Origin: Chloroflexota bacterium
GTDB taxonomy: Bacteria > Chloroflexota > Limnocylindria > Limnocylindrales > CSP1-4
NCBI GenBank assembly: GCA_021802825.1
Contig: JAJZRG010000001.1
Span: forward strand, 62,001-126,000
Direction of reading: 5' to 3'
DNA: 64,000 nt
Shown here: positions 8,855 to 17,051 of the stretch, piece by piece
How positions within the stretch are numbered: position 1 is the first letter of the stretch
How the letters are laid out: each line of letters starts with the position of its first letter
Made by a program: the position numbers and the translations under genes
The notes under the pieces: model-generated
Told to the model about the DNA's origin: nothing
What the model saw: the letters and a program-made list of their open reading frames with translations, nothing else
The model's database searches: none

Positions 8855-9606
8855 GGCGCCCCCTCGCCCGGGCCGGCTGAGCTGCTCGGGGCCGGCCGGA
8901 GGCTCGCAGATGGAATCGCAAGGCTCCCGGACGGCAGCGCGATCTGCTGCGGGCCGCGTCCGGCGGCGTGGCACTCCAGGCATTCCTGGTCGGTCAGGGT
9001 GCCGGCGGGGTGCCGCTCGTTGCGCGCCTTGAAGCCGTCGGGCCCATGGCAGGTGAGGCACGGCGGAAGGTCCTCGAGCGGGTGGGAGACGACCGGCGGG
9101 TGCTGCGCCCAGGCGGTGTGCGGGTCGTGGCACTGGAGGCACTGGCCAACGTAGTGGCTGGACGGGATGATGGTCTTGAATGTGGGCGGGCGACCCTCGG
9201 CGGCGGCGTGGCAGCGCACGCAGACCTCGTCGGTGGGCACCTTGATCAGCACGTCGGCCTTCGAGGCGTTCTCGCCCGCCTCGACGTGCGACAGCAGCGC
9301 CCCATGGCAGCTCTGGCAGCCGATGCCGACATGCGAGTGGCTGGCCAGGCGGCTCGCCTCGGGGAGGTGGCATTGGATGCAGACCGGCGAGTCGGCAAAG
9401 GTCATGTCCAGCGCGGCCCACTGCTTGGCATTGCCGTCGGGGTGGAGGGCGAAGTCGAGGTACGGATTCCAGGCCATCGCGGCAGCGACGAAGAGCACGA
9501 CCGAGACGATGCAGGCGCCGCCCAGGACGCCGGCACCAGCGACGACCCCCCCACGCCGCGTGCGCGGCCGGGTGCTCGCCCAGAGGCGGCGGATGCCCCC
9601 TCTCAT
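8851..9606 (-). CDS. membrane-anchored hexaheme cytochrome c
   Basis: 251 aa, ATG at 9606 overlapping the regulator stop (ATGA). A basic N-terminus and one transmembrane helix (about residues 20-45) lead to a periplasmic domain with six CxxCH motifs: CIQCH, CQSCH, CVRCH, CLQCH, CLTCH and CLECH, spaced as in NapC/NrfH-family and related multiheme cytochromes. A Pro/Ser tail ends the protein. It is the first structural gene of the operon and likely the electron entry or exit point on the periplasmic side. A second, 5-heme cytochrome at the operon end suggests the two serve different partners. Confidence 0.9.
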   Translation of the reverse strand: MRGGIRRLWASTRPRTRRGGVVAGAGVLGGACIVSVVLFVAAAMAWNPYLDFALHPDGNAKQWAALDMTFADSPVCIQCHLPEASRLASHSHVGIGCQSCHGALLSHVEAGENASKADVLIKVPTDEVCVRCHAAAEGRPPTFKTIIPSSHYVGQCLQCHDPHTAWAQHPPVVSHPLEDLPPCLTCHGPDGFKARNERHPAGTLTDQECLECHAAGRGPQQIALPSGSLAIPSASLRPAPSSSAGPGEGAP

Positions 9607-10298
9607 AGCACCGAAGGGTTCAGCAGCCCGCGCTTGACGGTGTACCGCAGCAGCTCGACCCGGTCGTGGAGGCCGAGCTTCTCCATCAGGTTGGCGCGAT
9701 TGGAGTGGACCGTCTGCTCCGACAGCTGGAGTGAGCGGGCGATGTCGCGGTTGGTGTGGCCCATCGCCGCCAGGAGCAGGATCTGGCGCTCGCGGTTGGT
9801 GAGCTGGTCGTACGGGTCGTCAGCGGCCCTCGGCTTCCCTCGGACGTACGTGTCCACCATCCGGGTCACGATGGCCGGGCTCACGTAGGTGTGGCCCGCG
9901 GCAACGGCTCGGACGGCGGAGACGACGTCATCGGCGAGGGCCTCACGGGTCAGGACGCCGGCGGCGCCGGCCTTGAGCGCGACCGAGAACTCGTCCGTGG
10001 CGCACCGGCAGTCGAGCGCGATGATCTTGGCGGCGGGCGCCGCGCACCGCACTTCGTCAAGCGCCTCGGGCGTGCCGCAGCCGGCCGAGGCGAACGCCTC
10101 GTACTCGAGGATGATCACCGCGGGCCCGCTGGACTTCGCCTGCGCCACGATGGCCTCGCGGCTTGTCGCCTCCGCCACGACCGCCATGTCGCGCTCCCGG
10201 TCGATCACGTCCCTGAACGCGGCGCTCAGCATGGGGAAGTCCACAATGGCGAGCATCACGTCGAGGCGAGCTGGCTGCGACCCTCCCGCGTGCGTCAT
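9603..10298 (-). CDS. NarL/LuxR-family regulator with degenerate receiver
   Basis: 231 aa. ATG at 10298 chosen over 10304 because AGAGGG sits six bases upstream of it. Residues 12-130 follow the receiver fold, but key residues are lost: the first acidic pair reads VDF (Asp20, Phe21), the phospho-acceptor position is Glu65 (VIILEYEAF), and the usual Lys is Arg (VLTREAL). The C-terminus is a full LuxR HTH (LTNRERQILLLAAMGHTNRD ... EQTVHSNRANLMEKL). Phosphorylation seems unlikely, so it is probably constitutively active or controlled by ligand or partner. It heads the cytochrome operon and likely regulates it. Confidence 0.85.
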   Translation of the reverse strand: MTHAGGSQPARLDVMLAIVDFPMLSAAFRDVIDRERDMAVVAEATSREAIVAQAKSSGPAVIILEYEAFASAGCGTPEALDEVRCAAPAAKIIALDCRCATDEFSVALKAGAAGVLTREALADDVVSAVRAVAAGHTYVSPAIVTRMVDTYVRGKPRAADDPYDQLTNRERQILLLAAMGHTNRDIARSLQLSEQTVHSNRANLMEKLGLHDRVELLRYTVKRGLLNPSVL

Positions 10299-10838
10299 CG
10301 CCATCCCTCTCGCCTCGTGTCGGCGCCGGTCCACTCCCGACGTCCGTCATCGTCGGGTGACCGAGCCCCCTGCAAACAGGTCCACCTGGCCGGGATCTGG
10401 CAGCCCGCGCGTGTCCAATGGCACCCACGCTGGAGGGCTCCCGCCCCACCGACGTGGCCTCGGGCAACGCGCGTTGGCCGGGACACTCATCTGCGTCGCC
10501 CGCACACCCCGCACTTGTGGGGTGTACGGGATCGATACGCCCACGGCCGCCGCCAGCGCGATTCGCCGTCTGGCCGTTATCCTGCTCACATGACGACCCG
10601 CCCCCGCCGTGCACGCCGCGGCGCCTGTTGCTCCTGTCCCCGGCGAGTGCCGGCACGGAGCTACGCCTCGGTCGTTCGCTAGACCGCTCGCCGCTCCCCC
10701 GGCCTCGCAGTCTCCACCCGCCGCGCGGGTTGCCCCATCCGCCGGCGCGTCCCCTGTCCACGATGTCGCTCGCGGAGGCCCCGTGCTCGCGTCCCATCCG
10801 TCCCGTCGTCGCCAGTTTCGCTGACCCGGGAGAGCCCA
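10299..10838. other. 540-bp divergent intergenic region between cytochrome operon and cysE
   Basis: No convincing gene on either strand; apparent frames here are fragments with low-complexity Arg/Pro composition. It must hold the promoters of both divergent operons. The only clear structure is the palindrome at 10504-10525, annotated separately. I found no recognisable T-box, S-box or other riboswitch ahead of cysE. Confidence 0.5.
10504..10525. promoter_or_regulatory. 22-bp imperfect palindrome, candidate operator
   Basis: ACACCCC (10504-10510) and GGGGTGT (10519-10525) flank GCACTTGT, which itself continues the symmetry (CA..TG) with one mismatched pair. It lies midway in the divergent region between the multiheme cytochrome operon and cysE-cysK. 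It could equally be a hairpin. Binding by the operon's own LuxR-type regulator is only a guess. Confidence 0.35.
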
Positions 10839-11693
10839 ATGGCTGACAACTTCGACCACGACCGAGACCACGCGTTCGCCCACGTGCTCGCCGGCGATCG
10901 CGCGCTCCACGGTCGCATCTACCCGCTCAAGCGCGACGTCGCGGCATTCGCCGACGCGCTGCTCGGGATCCTGTTCCCGCAGCTGTCCGACGACGCCCTT
11001 GCCGCGCCCGACGATCTGGCCGCCCGCCTCGTGCTCGTCCGGCGCGACCTGCGCCGCCTCGTTGCACCGCTCACCGGGAGCGAGACGGCGGACCAGGTCA
11101 CCACCGCCTTCGCCGACTCGCTGCCGCGCGTGCACGCCGCGCTCCTGGAGGACGGGGAGGCGATCCTCGCCGGGGACCCGGCAGCCGAATCGCTCGACGA
11201 GGTGGTGGCGGCGTACCCAGGCTTCCTCGCGATTGCGATCCACCGCGTGGCGCACGAGCTCTACGTGCTCCAGGTGCCGATCCTGCCCCGGCTCCTCGCG
11301 GAGGTCGCCCACACCCGGACCGGTGTGGACATCCATCCCGGTGCCACCATTGGCCGGGGCTTCTGCATCGACCACGGCACCGGCGTGGTGGTGGGCGAGA
11401 CCGCGGTCATCGGCGACCTCGTCAAGCTTTACCAGGGCGTGACGCTCGGCGCCCTGTCCGTGGTCAAGACCCTCGCCGGCCACAAGCGCCACCCGACCAT
11501 CGGCGACCGGGTCGTCATCTACGCGAACGCCACCGTCCTGGGCGGCGACACCACGGTCGGGAGCGACAGCATCATCGGCGGCAACGTGTTCGTGACGAGC
11601 AGCGTGCCGGCCGGCTCCGTGCTCTACCAGACCAGCCGGTCCCGCGTCCGCCGGGCGGACGATGGGTTCGACGATATCGACTTCGTCATCTAG
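10839..11693 (+). CDS. cysE: serine O-acetyltransferase
   Basis: 284 aa, ATG at 10839 behind GGGAGAG. Transfers acetyl from acetyl-CoA to serine, giving O-acetylserine for cysteine synthesis. The N-terminal helical domain (about 1-150) precedes a left-handed beta-helix of hexapeptide repeats (about 155-255) with [20 protein letters not shown], which holds the catalytic Asp/His pair, and [14 protein letters not shown]-terminal tail ends in DFVI, consistent with the family's terminal Ile that inserts into the CysK active site to form the cysteine synthase complex. cysK follows 49 bp downstream, so the pair forms an operon. Confidence 0.95.
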   Translation: MADNFDHDRDHAFAHVLAGDRALHGRIYPLKRDVAAFADALLGILFPQLSDDALAAPDDLAARLVLVRRDLRRLVAPLTGSETADQVTTAFADSLPRVHAALLEDGEAILAGDPAAESLDEVVAAYPGFLAIAIHRVAHELYVLQVPILPRLLAEVAHTRTGVDIHPGATIGRGFCIDHGTGVVVGETAVIGDLVKLYQGVTLGALSVVKTLAGHKRHPTIGDRVVIYANATVLGGDTTVGSDSIIGGNVFVTSSVPAGSVLYQTSRSRVRRADDGFDDIDFVI

Positions 11694-11742
11694 GCCAAGC
11701 AGCCCAGCGTCCCCAGCGCCCCCACCCAAGGAGGAACCGATC

Positions 11743-12672
11743 GTGCCCGTCAGCAGCGTTCTCGAGGTCATCGGCAACACACCGCACGTGCGGATCAACC
11801 GCCTGTTCGACCCGCGCGTGACCGTGTGGGCCAAGCAGGAGCGCCAGAACCCCGGCGGCTCCATCAAGGACCGCATCGCCCTCGCGATGATCGAGGACGC
11901 GGAGGCGGCCGGGACCATCACGCCCGGCGTGTCCACGATCGTCGAGCCCACCTCGGGCAATACCGGCATCGGCCTCGCGCTGGTGGGCGCGGTCAAGGGC
12001 TATCGGGTGATCCTGTGCATGCCCGAGTCATTCAGCGTGGAGCGGCGCAAGCTGATGACCGCGTACGGGGCGGAGCTGGAGCTCACCCCGCGCGAGACGG
12101 GCATCAAGGGCGCCACCGCCCGAGCCCGCGAGCTGCTGGCGGAGATCCCCAACAGCTGGATGCCCATGCAGTTCGAGAACGACTCGAACCCGTCGGTCCA
12201 CCGCCGGACGACGGGCCGGGAGATTCTGCACGACTTTCCCGACGGCCTCGACTACGTGGTCACCGGTGTCGGCACGGGAGGGCACATCACCGGCGTCGCC
12301 GAGGCGCTCAAGGCCGCCTGGCCGAGCGTCAAGGTGTACGCCGTGGAGCCCACCGCGTCGCCGGTCCTCTCGGGTGGCACGCACTCGCCGCATCCCATCC
12401 AGGGCATCGGGGCCGGGTTCATCCCGCCGGTCATGCGGACCGACCTTCTCGACGGGACGCTCCAGGTGGAGGGCGCCGATGCGATGGAGTTCGCCCGTCG
12501 CGCCGCGAAGGAGGAGGGCCTGCTGGTCGGCGTGTCGTCCGGCGCCTCGCTGGCGGCGGTGTCGCAGCTGATCCCGTCCGTGCCCGACGGGTCAAGGATC
12601 CTCACCTTCAGCTACGACACGGGCGAGCGGTACCTCTCGCTCGAGGCGCTCTGGGGGCCAACGACGGCGTAG
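11743..12672 (+). CDS. cysK: cysteine synthase A (O-acetylserine sulfhydrylase)
   Basis: 309 aa. GTG at 11743 chosen because AAGGAGG lies 7 bases upstream; the frame is open back to 11662 but that part is Ser/Pro-rich and non-homologous. PLP fold type [11 protein letters not shown] near the start, [11 protein letters not shown] with the Schiff-base Lys, the substrate loop [12 protein letters not shown], the PLP-phosphate loop [14 protein letters not shown], and GVSSGAS near residue 265. Converts O-acetylserine and sulfide to cysteine. Downstream of cysE; a strong hairpin at 12713-12737 ends the unit. Confidence 0.96.
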   Translation: MPVSSVLEVIGNTPHVRINRLFDPRVTVWAKQERQNPGGSIKDRIALAMIEDAEAAGTITPGVSTIVEPTSGNTGIGLALVGAVKGYRVILCMPESFSVERRKLMTAYGAELELTPRETGIKGATARARELLAEIPNSWMPMQFENDSNPSVHRRTTGREILHDFPDGLDYVVTGVGTGGHITGVAEALKAAWPSVKVYAVEPTASPVLSGGTHSPHPIQGIGAGFIPPVMRTDLLDGTLQVEGADAMEFARRAAKEEGLLVGVSSGASLAAVSQLIPSVPDGSRILTFSYDTGERYLSLEALWGPTTA

Positions 12673-12712
12673 CGCGCGGCGGGGAAGTGCGACAGGTCCG
12701 CTGAACACGCGA

Positions 12713-12737
12713 AGGCCGGCGGTCGCTTCGCCGGCCT
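12713..12737. terminator. bidirectional terminator between cysK and a convergent small gene
   Basis: AGGCCGGCG and CGCCGGCCT make a perfect 9-bp stem with a 7-base loop, placed between the cysK stop (12672) and the stop of the minus-strand small gene (12754). A T-run is lacking, as is common in this GC-rich sequence. Confidence 0.6.
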
Positions 12738-12753
12738 GTGGCGTGCCGGGCGT

Positions 12754-12969
12754 CTAGCCAAACCAGGTTCGGGCCTCGACCTCGGTCACGGCGGGTGTCG
12801 TCAGGATGCCGAGGATCGTCTCGCGGGGCAGGCTAGAGCGGCGGGCGACGAGTGCTGCGACGCGCTCTGGGTCGCCATTGCACCGACGCAGAGCGGCAGC
12901 GTCCAGACGGGGCCAGACGAGGAGCGCTCGACGGCGGATCGCCTCTGCGGCGCCATCGTGCTGGGACAT
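12754..12969 (-). CDS. small hypothetical protein (71 aa)
   Basis: ATG at 12969 preceded by GGAGG seven bases upstream, which supports a real gene. The protein is mostly alpha-helical by composition: MSQHDGAAEAIRRRALLVWP, then a segment rich in Arg/Ala (LRRCNGDPERVAALVARR) and TVTEVEARTWF-like end. No Cys pairs, signal peptide or transmembrane helix. I do not recognise the family; the periodicity could suit a small DNA- or protein-binding helical domain. It converges on cysK and stands alone. Confidence 0.55.
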   Translation of the reverse strand: MSQHDGAAEAIRRRALLVWPRLDAAALRRCNGDPERVAALVARRSSLPRETILGILTTPAVTEVEARTWFG

Positions 12970-13130
12970 TGCGTACCTCCAGCGCCAATGGTGCGACCGG
13001 GATGTTGTCGCGCCCCTACCAGGACTGTGAAGTTTCCGCAAACGTGGTGGCCACAACCCCTGCGGATCCGCAACGACGCCGGGAGTCCGCAGGGCTCTCG
13101 CAGCCAACCCGCAATGCCCGGGAGGGATCC

Positions 13131-13652
13131 ATGACCAGACTGATCGAATCGGTCGTCTCTGCGCTCGCGACAACGCCTCCGCGCTGGGCCGCGCTCGCCG
13201 GGATCGAGCCTGACCTGCTGGCCCGACGACCCGCGCCGGGCGAGTGGTCGGCGATCGAGTGCCTCGGGCATGTCGTGGACACGGAGGCGGCCGTGTTCCT
13301 GGCGCGCGTGCTTGCGGTCCGCGAAGGGCGCGACTTCGCGGCCTTCGACCCCGATGCGGAGGGCGCTCCCGTGGCCCGCTCGCTGGGCGCATTGGCCGCC
13401 GACTTCGCGACCCTGCGCGCCGCCTCGCTCGAGGTGCTGGCCACGCTGACGGACGCGGACCTCGACCGAACGGCGCGTCACGCCGAGCTCGGTCACGTCA
13501 CCCTGCGTGAGCTGCTCAATGAGTGGGCCGCGCACGACACGATGCACCTCGTCCAGGCGGAGCGCGCGCTGATGCAGGCGTTCATCCCGGGGTCCGGGCC
13601 GTGGCGGCCGTATTTCGCGGACCATGACGTGGAGGCGACCGGCGCCGCCTGA
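13131..13652 (+). CDS. DinB-family protein
   Basis: 173 aa, ATG at 13131 behind GGGAGGG. Four-helix-bundle DinB/YfiT fold: PGEWSAIECLGHVVDTEAAVF near residues 37-57 gives the first metal His, and NEWAAHDTMHLVQAER near 126-141 gives the HxxxH pair, so the three-His metal site is intact. Members of this family bind divalent metal and often act as thiol-dependent S-transferases or detoxification enzymes; function here is not predictable. Monocistronic, between a small minus-strand gene and the sugar island. Confidence 0.85.
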   Translation: MTRLIESVVSALATTPPRWAALAGIEPDLLARRPAPGEWSAIECLGHVVDTEAAVFLARVLAVREGRDFAAFDPDAEGAPVARSLGALAADFATLRAASLEVLATLTDADLDRTARHAELGHVTLRELLNEWAAHDTMHLVQAERALMQAFIPGSGPWRPYFADHDVEATGAA

Positions 13653-13665
13653 CATCACAGACAGA

Positions 13666-13683
13666 CGGCTGTACCAGCAGCCG
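13666..13683 (+). terminator. weak hairpin after the DinB-family gene
   Basis: CGGCTG and CAGCCG form a 6-bp stem with a 6-base loop, 13 bp past the stop at 13652. It opens a 311-bp gap (13653-13963) that otherwise holds only the promoter at 13900-13928. Confidence 0.35.
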
Positions 13684-13899
13684 CTCGGCGCCGGGGAGCG
13701 GCACGGGCGGCCGGATGTCGCTGGCGCGGTCGGACCGCGCCTCCCGGCGCGCCAGGCACGGCCGCCGGTCATCGATGGGACGTCCGCCATCAGCCCCTGC
13801 GCGCGGCTGCGCGAGCTGTTGCGCGGGCACAGCGCCCGCCTCGCCTGTGGTCCAGTTCCCTTGTCAGCTGGCACACGCACAGGCGGGACTCTCGCCGGA

Positions 13900-13928
13900 T
13901 TGACACAATGCACAAACGACACGATCAT
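13900..13928 (+). promoter_or_regulatory. promoter of the transketolase/RLP operon
   Basis: TTGACA (13900-13905) and GATCAT (13923-13928) are separated by 17 bp, 4 of 6 matches at -10. Transcription would start near 13935, some 29 bp before the chosen ATG. TGCA-containing repeats between 13909 and 13941 (TGCACAAACG, TGCAAAGACG, GTGCA) could bind the SorC regulator encoded in the operon; this is inference. Confidence 0.55.
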
Positions 13929-13963
13929 GCAAAGACGTGCAGCTGCCAGAGGTGATGCTCCCA

Positions 13964-14893
13964 ATGCTCGAATCCACGCCCACCTGGCAGGAGGTCGCCC
14001 ATGCGACGGCGGCCGGCATTCGCCTTCGTGTGTTCGAGCACGTGCTGCGCAACGGTGAGGGGTATCTCTCGCAGGCGTGCTCCGCCGCCGAGATCCTCGC
14101 CATGCTCTACACGCGGACACTCCGCCTTGCCCCGGTTGCCGCGCCGATCCAGCCTGGTCCCTTCACCGGGGTGCCCGGCAGGGCGAACGCCAACTACGTC
14201 ACGGGCGCCGTGTGCCACGGGCCGAAGGGGCCGGACCTCGACCGGTTTCTGTTCTCGCCCGCCCAGTACGCCTTGGCCCTCTACGCGGCCCTGATCGAGG
14301 TCGGCCGGCTCGCCCCCTCCGCACTCGATGACTTCAATCGGGACGGTGGGACGGTCGAGATGATCGGCGCCGAGCATTCTCCCGGCATCGAGACCACCAC
14401 GGGATCGCTGGCGCAGGCCCTGTCGCAGGCGTCGGGCATCGCGGTGGCGCGGCGGCTGCGCGGAGACACGGGCAACGTCTGGGTGATGATGTCGGACGGC
14501 GAGTTCGAGGAGGGCCAGACCTGGGAGGCACTCGCCAATGCGGCCTTCCACCGGATCGCCAACCTGCGCGTGATCGTGGACGCCAACGGCCAGCAGTGCG
14601 ACGGGCTGGTCGCGAACGTCGGGCACCTCGAACCGCTGGCGGAGCGGATCCGCGCGTTCGGGGCGACGTGCGACGAGGTGGACGGGCACGACCTCGACGC
14701 GCTCGACGCCGCCATGCATCGACCGTCCGGAGGCCCGCACGTCGTTCTCGCCAGGACCGATCCGACCCGGGGTGTGCCGTTGTTGGCCGAGAAGGCGCCG
14801 CTGCTCCACACGCTCCGGTTCGCATCCGCCGAGGAGCGCGGCCGATACCAGGCCGCCTACGAGGCTATGAGGCGAGAGGCGGTTCTCCGGTGA
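13964..14893 (+). CDS. transketolase, N-terminal (ThDP-binding) subunit
   Basis: 309 aa from ATG 13964, nine bases after AGAGGTG (13937, 13952 and 13955 are alternative starts). This half of a split transketolase binds ThDP pyrophosphate: MMSDGEFEEGQTWEALANAA followed by VDANGQQ is the GDG-E-N motif with Ser replacing the first Gly. EHSPGIETTTGSLAQALSQASG is the usual substrate/ThDP loop. The C-terminal subunit is encoded next with a GTGA overlap. Split transketolases serve special pathways, such as apulose-4-phosphate transketolase, as well as pentose phosphates. With the RLP and Mtn-type genes nearby, a dedicated sugar-cleaving role is likelier than housekeeping. Confidence 0.88.
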   Translation: MLESTPTWQEVAHATAAGIRLRVFEHVLRNGEGYLSQACSAAEILAMLYTRTLRLAPVAAPIQPGPFTGVPGRANANYVTGAVCHGPKGPDLDRFLFSPAQYALALYAALIEVGRLAPSALDDFNRDGGTVEMIGAEHSPGIETTTGSLAQALSQASGIAVARRLRGDTGNVWVMMSDGEFEEGQTWEALANAAFHRIANLRVIVDANGQQCDGLVANVGHLEPLAERIRAFGATCDEVDGHDLDALDAAMHRPSGGPHVVLARTDPTRGVPLLAEKAPLLHTLRFASAEERGRYQAAYEAMRREAVLR

Positions 14894-15906
14894 GCGTCGA
14901 GATGGTCGTCCGTCCCCATGTCCAGAACTTCATCGACTGGTCGAAGGACAGGCCCGAGGTCGTGGTGGTCACCGCCGACCTGACCAACTCCTCGGAGGTC
15001 GGCCGCTGGCGCGACATGTACCCCGACCGCTACTTCTCAGCTGGAATGGCCGAGCAGAACATGCTGGGCTTCGCGGCGGGGCTCGCGCGCGAGGGCTACA
15101 CGCCCTTCGTCCATACGTTCGCCGTGTTCCTGTACCGGCGCGCGTACGACCAGCTCGCCATGTCGATCGCGTATCCGAATCTGCGCGTGCGCCTGATCGG
15201 CTTCCTGCCCGGGATCATGACCCCGGGCGGCGTTACGCACCAGGCCATCGAGGACGTCGCCATCCTCCGTGCAACGCCCAACGTGACCATCCTCGAGACG
15301 GGTGACGCGACGGAGGTCGAGTCCGTGCTCGACGTTGCCCAGGATGTCGACGGGCCGGTGTACGTTCGGATGCTGCGCGGCGTCGTGCCGCGCCTGTTTC
15401 CTCGCGACGAGCCGATGCAGCTGGACCGGGTCCGCGTTCTGGCCGAGGGCGGTGACCTGGCCCTGCTCACCGCCGGGATCGAGACGCAGGAGGGGATCCG
15501 AGCCACCCGCGCCCTCGCCCGCCGCGGTGTCGGCGTCCGCCATCTCCACGTCTCGACTCACAAGCCGTTCAACGACCCGGAGATCATGGCGACACTCACC
15601 GGCTGCAGGCGCGGGGTGATCACCGCGGAGAACCACACGGTGATCGGGGGCCTCGGCTCGGCGGTCGCCGAAAGGATCGCCGAGGCGGGTCTGGCCAGGC
15701 GGCTCGTCCGTATCGGCCTGCGGGACACCTACGCGCACGGAGCGAGTACCAGCTACCTGCTTGCGGAGTACCGGATGGACGCATTGGCGATCGTCCAGGC
15801 CGCCGAGGACCTCCTCGGGGAGCGGCTGGGGATCGAGGCGGAGGAACTCGCGGCCGAGGATATCGGCCCGACGGCCCGTGCCGCGCGAAACGCGGACTCG
15901 CTGTGA
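14890..15906 (+). CDS. transketolase, C-terminal (pyrimidine-binding) subunit
   Basis: 338 aa, GTG at 14890 overlapping the previous stop (GTGA). Contains the Pyr domain: VVTADLTNSSEVGRW, then YFSAGMAEQNMLGFAAGLA with the catalytic Glu that activates ThDP, then AVFLYRRAYDQLAMS. The C-terminal domain follows (DLALLTAGIETQEGIRA; AENHTVIGGLGSAVAE), as in transketolase and DXP synthase C-domains. It pairs with the preceding subunit to form the full active site. The next gene, the RuBisCO-like protein, starts 4 bp before this one ends, so stoichiometric expression is likely. Confidence 0.9.
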   Translation: MSVEMVVRPHVQNFIDWSKDRPEVVVVTADLTNSSEVGRWRDMYPDRYFSAGMAEQNMLGFAAGLAREGYTPFVHTFAVFLYRRAYDQLAMSIAYPNLRVRLIGFLPGIMTPGGVTHQAIEDVAILRATPNVTILETGDATEVESVLDVAQDVDGPVYVRMLRGVVPRLFPRDEPMQLDRVRVLAEGGDLALLTAGIETQEGIRATRALARRGVGVRHLHVSTHKPFNDPEIMATLTGCRRGVITAENHTVIGGLGSAVAERIAEAGLARRLVRIGLRDTYAHGASTSYLLAEYRMDALAIVQAAEDLLGERLGIEAEELAAEDIGPTARAARNADSL

Positions 15907-17051
15907 TCCCCGCCAAGCGACTCGCCGTCAGCGGAGAGCGGATCCGAGCGACGTACGACCTGGCGCTGCCGGAGGAGGACGCTCGCGATCGGGCGCGGTC
16001 GATCGCGGTCGAGCAGACGATCGAGTTCCCGGCCGACCTGATTGCCGATGACGACGACATCCGGCGTCACGTCCTCGGTCGCGTGGAGTCGGTCGAGGGG
16101 CTCGGCCCGGTGCACAGTCGTGCGGTGCTGAGCTACGCCGCCGAGACCACCGGCTCCGAGCTCCCGCAGCTACTCAACGTCCTGTTCGGCAACTGCTCGC
16201 TCCTGCCCGGGGTGCGGCTGGTGGGACTGGACCTCCCGCCCGCCGTGCTGCATTCGTTCCGCGGTCCCCGGTTCGGCCTGGCGGGCTTGCGCCGACTGCT
16301 CCACGCGCCGCGCAGGCCGCTGCTGGCGAGCGCACTCAAGCCCATGGGCCTTGCCGCGGGGGACCTCGCCTCGATCGCGGCCGAGATGGTCCGCGGCGGT
16401 GTGGACCTGATCAAGGACGACCACGGCCTCGCCAACCAGCCGTTCGCCCCGTGGGAGATGCGCGTGCAAGCCTGCGCGGCTGCCGTCCGCACGGCCAACG
16501 AGGCGACGGGGCGCCACGCCCTCTACCTGCCCTCGCTCAACGGCCCGGCCGACGAGGTGTTCGAGCGGGCGCGCCTCGCCCGCGACGCCGGCGCGGGCGG
16601 CCTGCTCGTCCTGCCGGGGCTCACCGGCTTCGACGGGATGCGTTGTCTCGCCGAGGATGACGCCATCGGGCTGCCCATCATGGGCCACCCATCGTTCCTC
16701 GGGGCGTTTGTGACCTCGCCCGATGCGGGCATCGAACATGGGCTTCTGTTCGGCACGATCTACCGGCTGGCGGGGGCGGACATCACGGTGTTTCCCGGCT
16801 ATGGGGGCCGCTTCTCATTCAGTCGTGAGGCGTGCGCCTCCATCGCTGATGCCTGCCGCGCCCCGCTCGGCCACATCGCGCCCATCTATCCGGCGCCCGG
16901 CGGCGGCATGACCGTGGGCCGTGCGCCGGAGCTCATGGAGTTCTACGGCCCCGACACCGCCCTCCTCGTCGGTGGAGACCTCCACCGCGGCGACGTGGCG
17001 GACAACGCCCAACTGATGCGGGCGGCCGTCGAGAGGGCCGCGACGCCATGA
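15903..17051 (+). CDS. RuBisCO-like protein (form IV)
   Basis: 382 aa, overlapping the upstream stop (GTGATC; start at 15903). RuBisCO large-chain fold with ALKPMG at residues 144-149 (Lys146 = RuBisCO Lys175; the second Lys, 177, is Met), GGVDLIKDDHGLANQPF at 166-181 (carbamylated-Lys equivalent Lys171, Asp173 kept, Glu204 replaced by His174), MGHPSFLGAF near 260, GGG at 333-335 and GGDLHRG at 357-363 for phosphate. Loss of these catalytic residues rules out CO2 fixation. RLPs act as enolases or isomerases on sugar-phosphate ketones, e.g. in methylthioadenosine salvage, or on oxo-isoapionate phosphates. An mtnA homologue lies downstream, favouring a 5-substituted ribulose 1-phosphate substrate. 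Confidence 0.9.
   Translation: MIPAKRLAVSGERIRATYDLALPEEDARDRARSIAVEQTIEFPADLIADDDDIRRHVLGRVESVEGLGPVHSRAVLSYAAETTGSELPQLLNVLFGNCSLLPGVRLVGLDLPPAVLHSFRGPRFGLAGLRRLLHAPRRPLLASALKPMGLAAGDLASIAAEMVRGGVDLIKDDHGLANQPFAPWEMRVQACAAAVRTANEATGRHALYLPSLNGPADEVFERARLARDAGAGGLLVLPGLTGFDGMRCLAEDDAIGLPIMGHPSFLGAFVTSPDAGIEHGLLFGTIYRLAGADITVFPGYGGRFSFSREACASIADACRAPLGHIAPIYPAPGGGMTVGRAPELMEFYGPDTALLVGGDLHRGDVADNAQLMRAAVERAATP

Noticed and set aside
13937..17051. RuBisCO with CO2-fixing function
   Set aside because: The second active-site Lys is Met and the metal-binding Glu is His; the protein is a RuBisCO-like protein.
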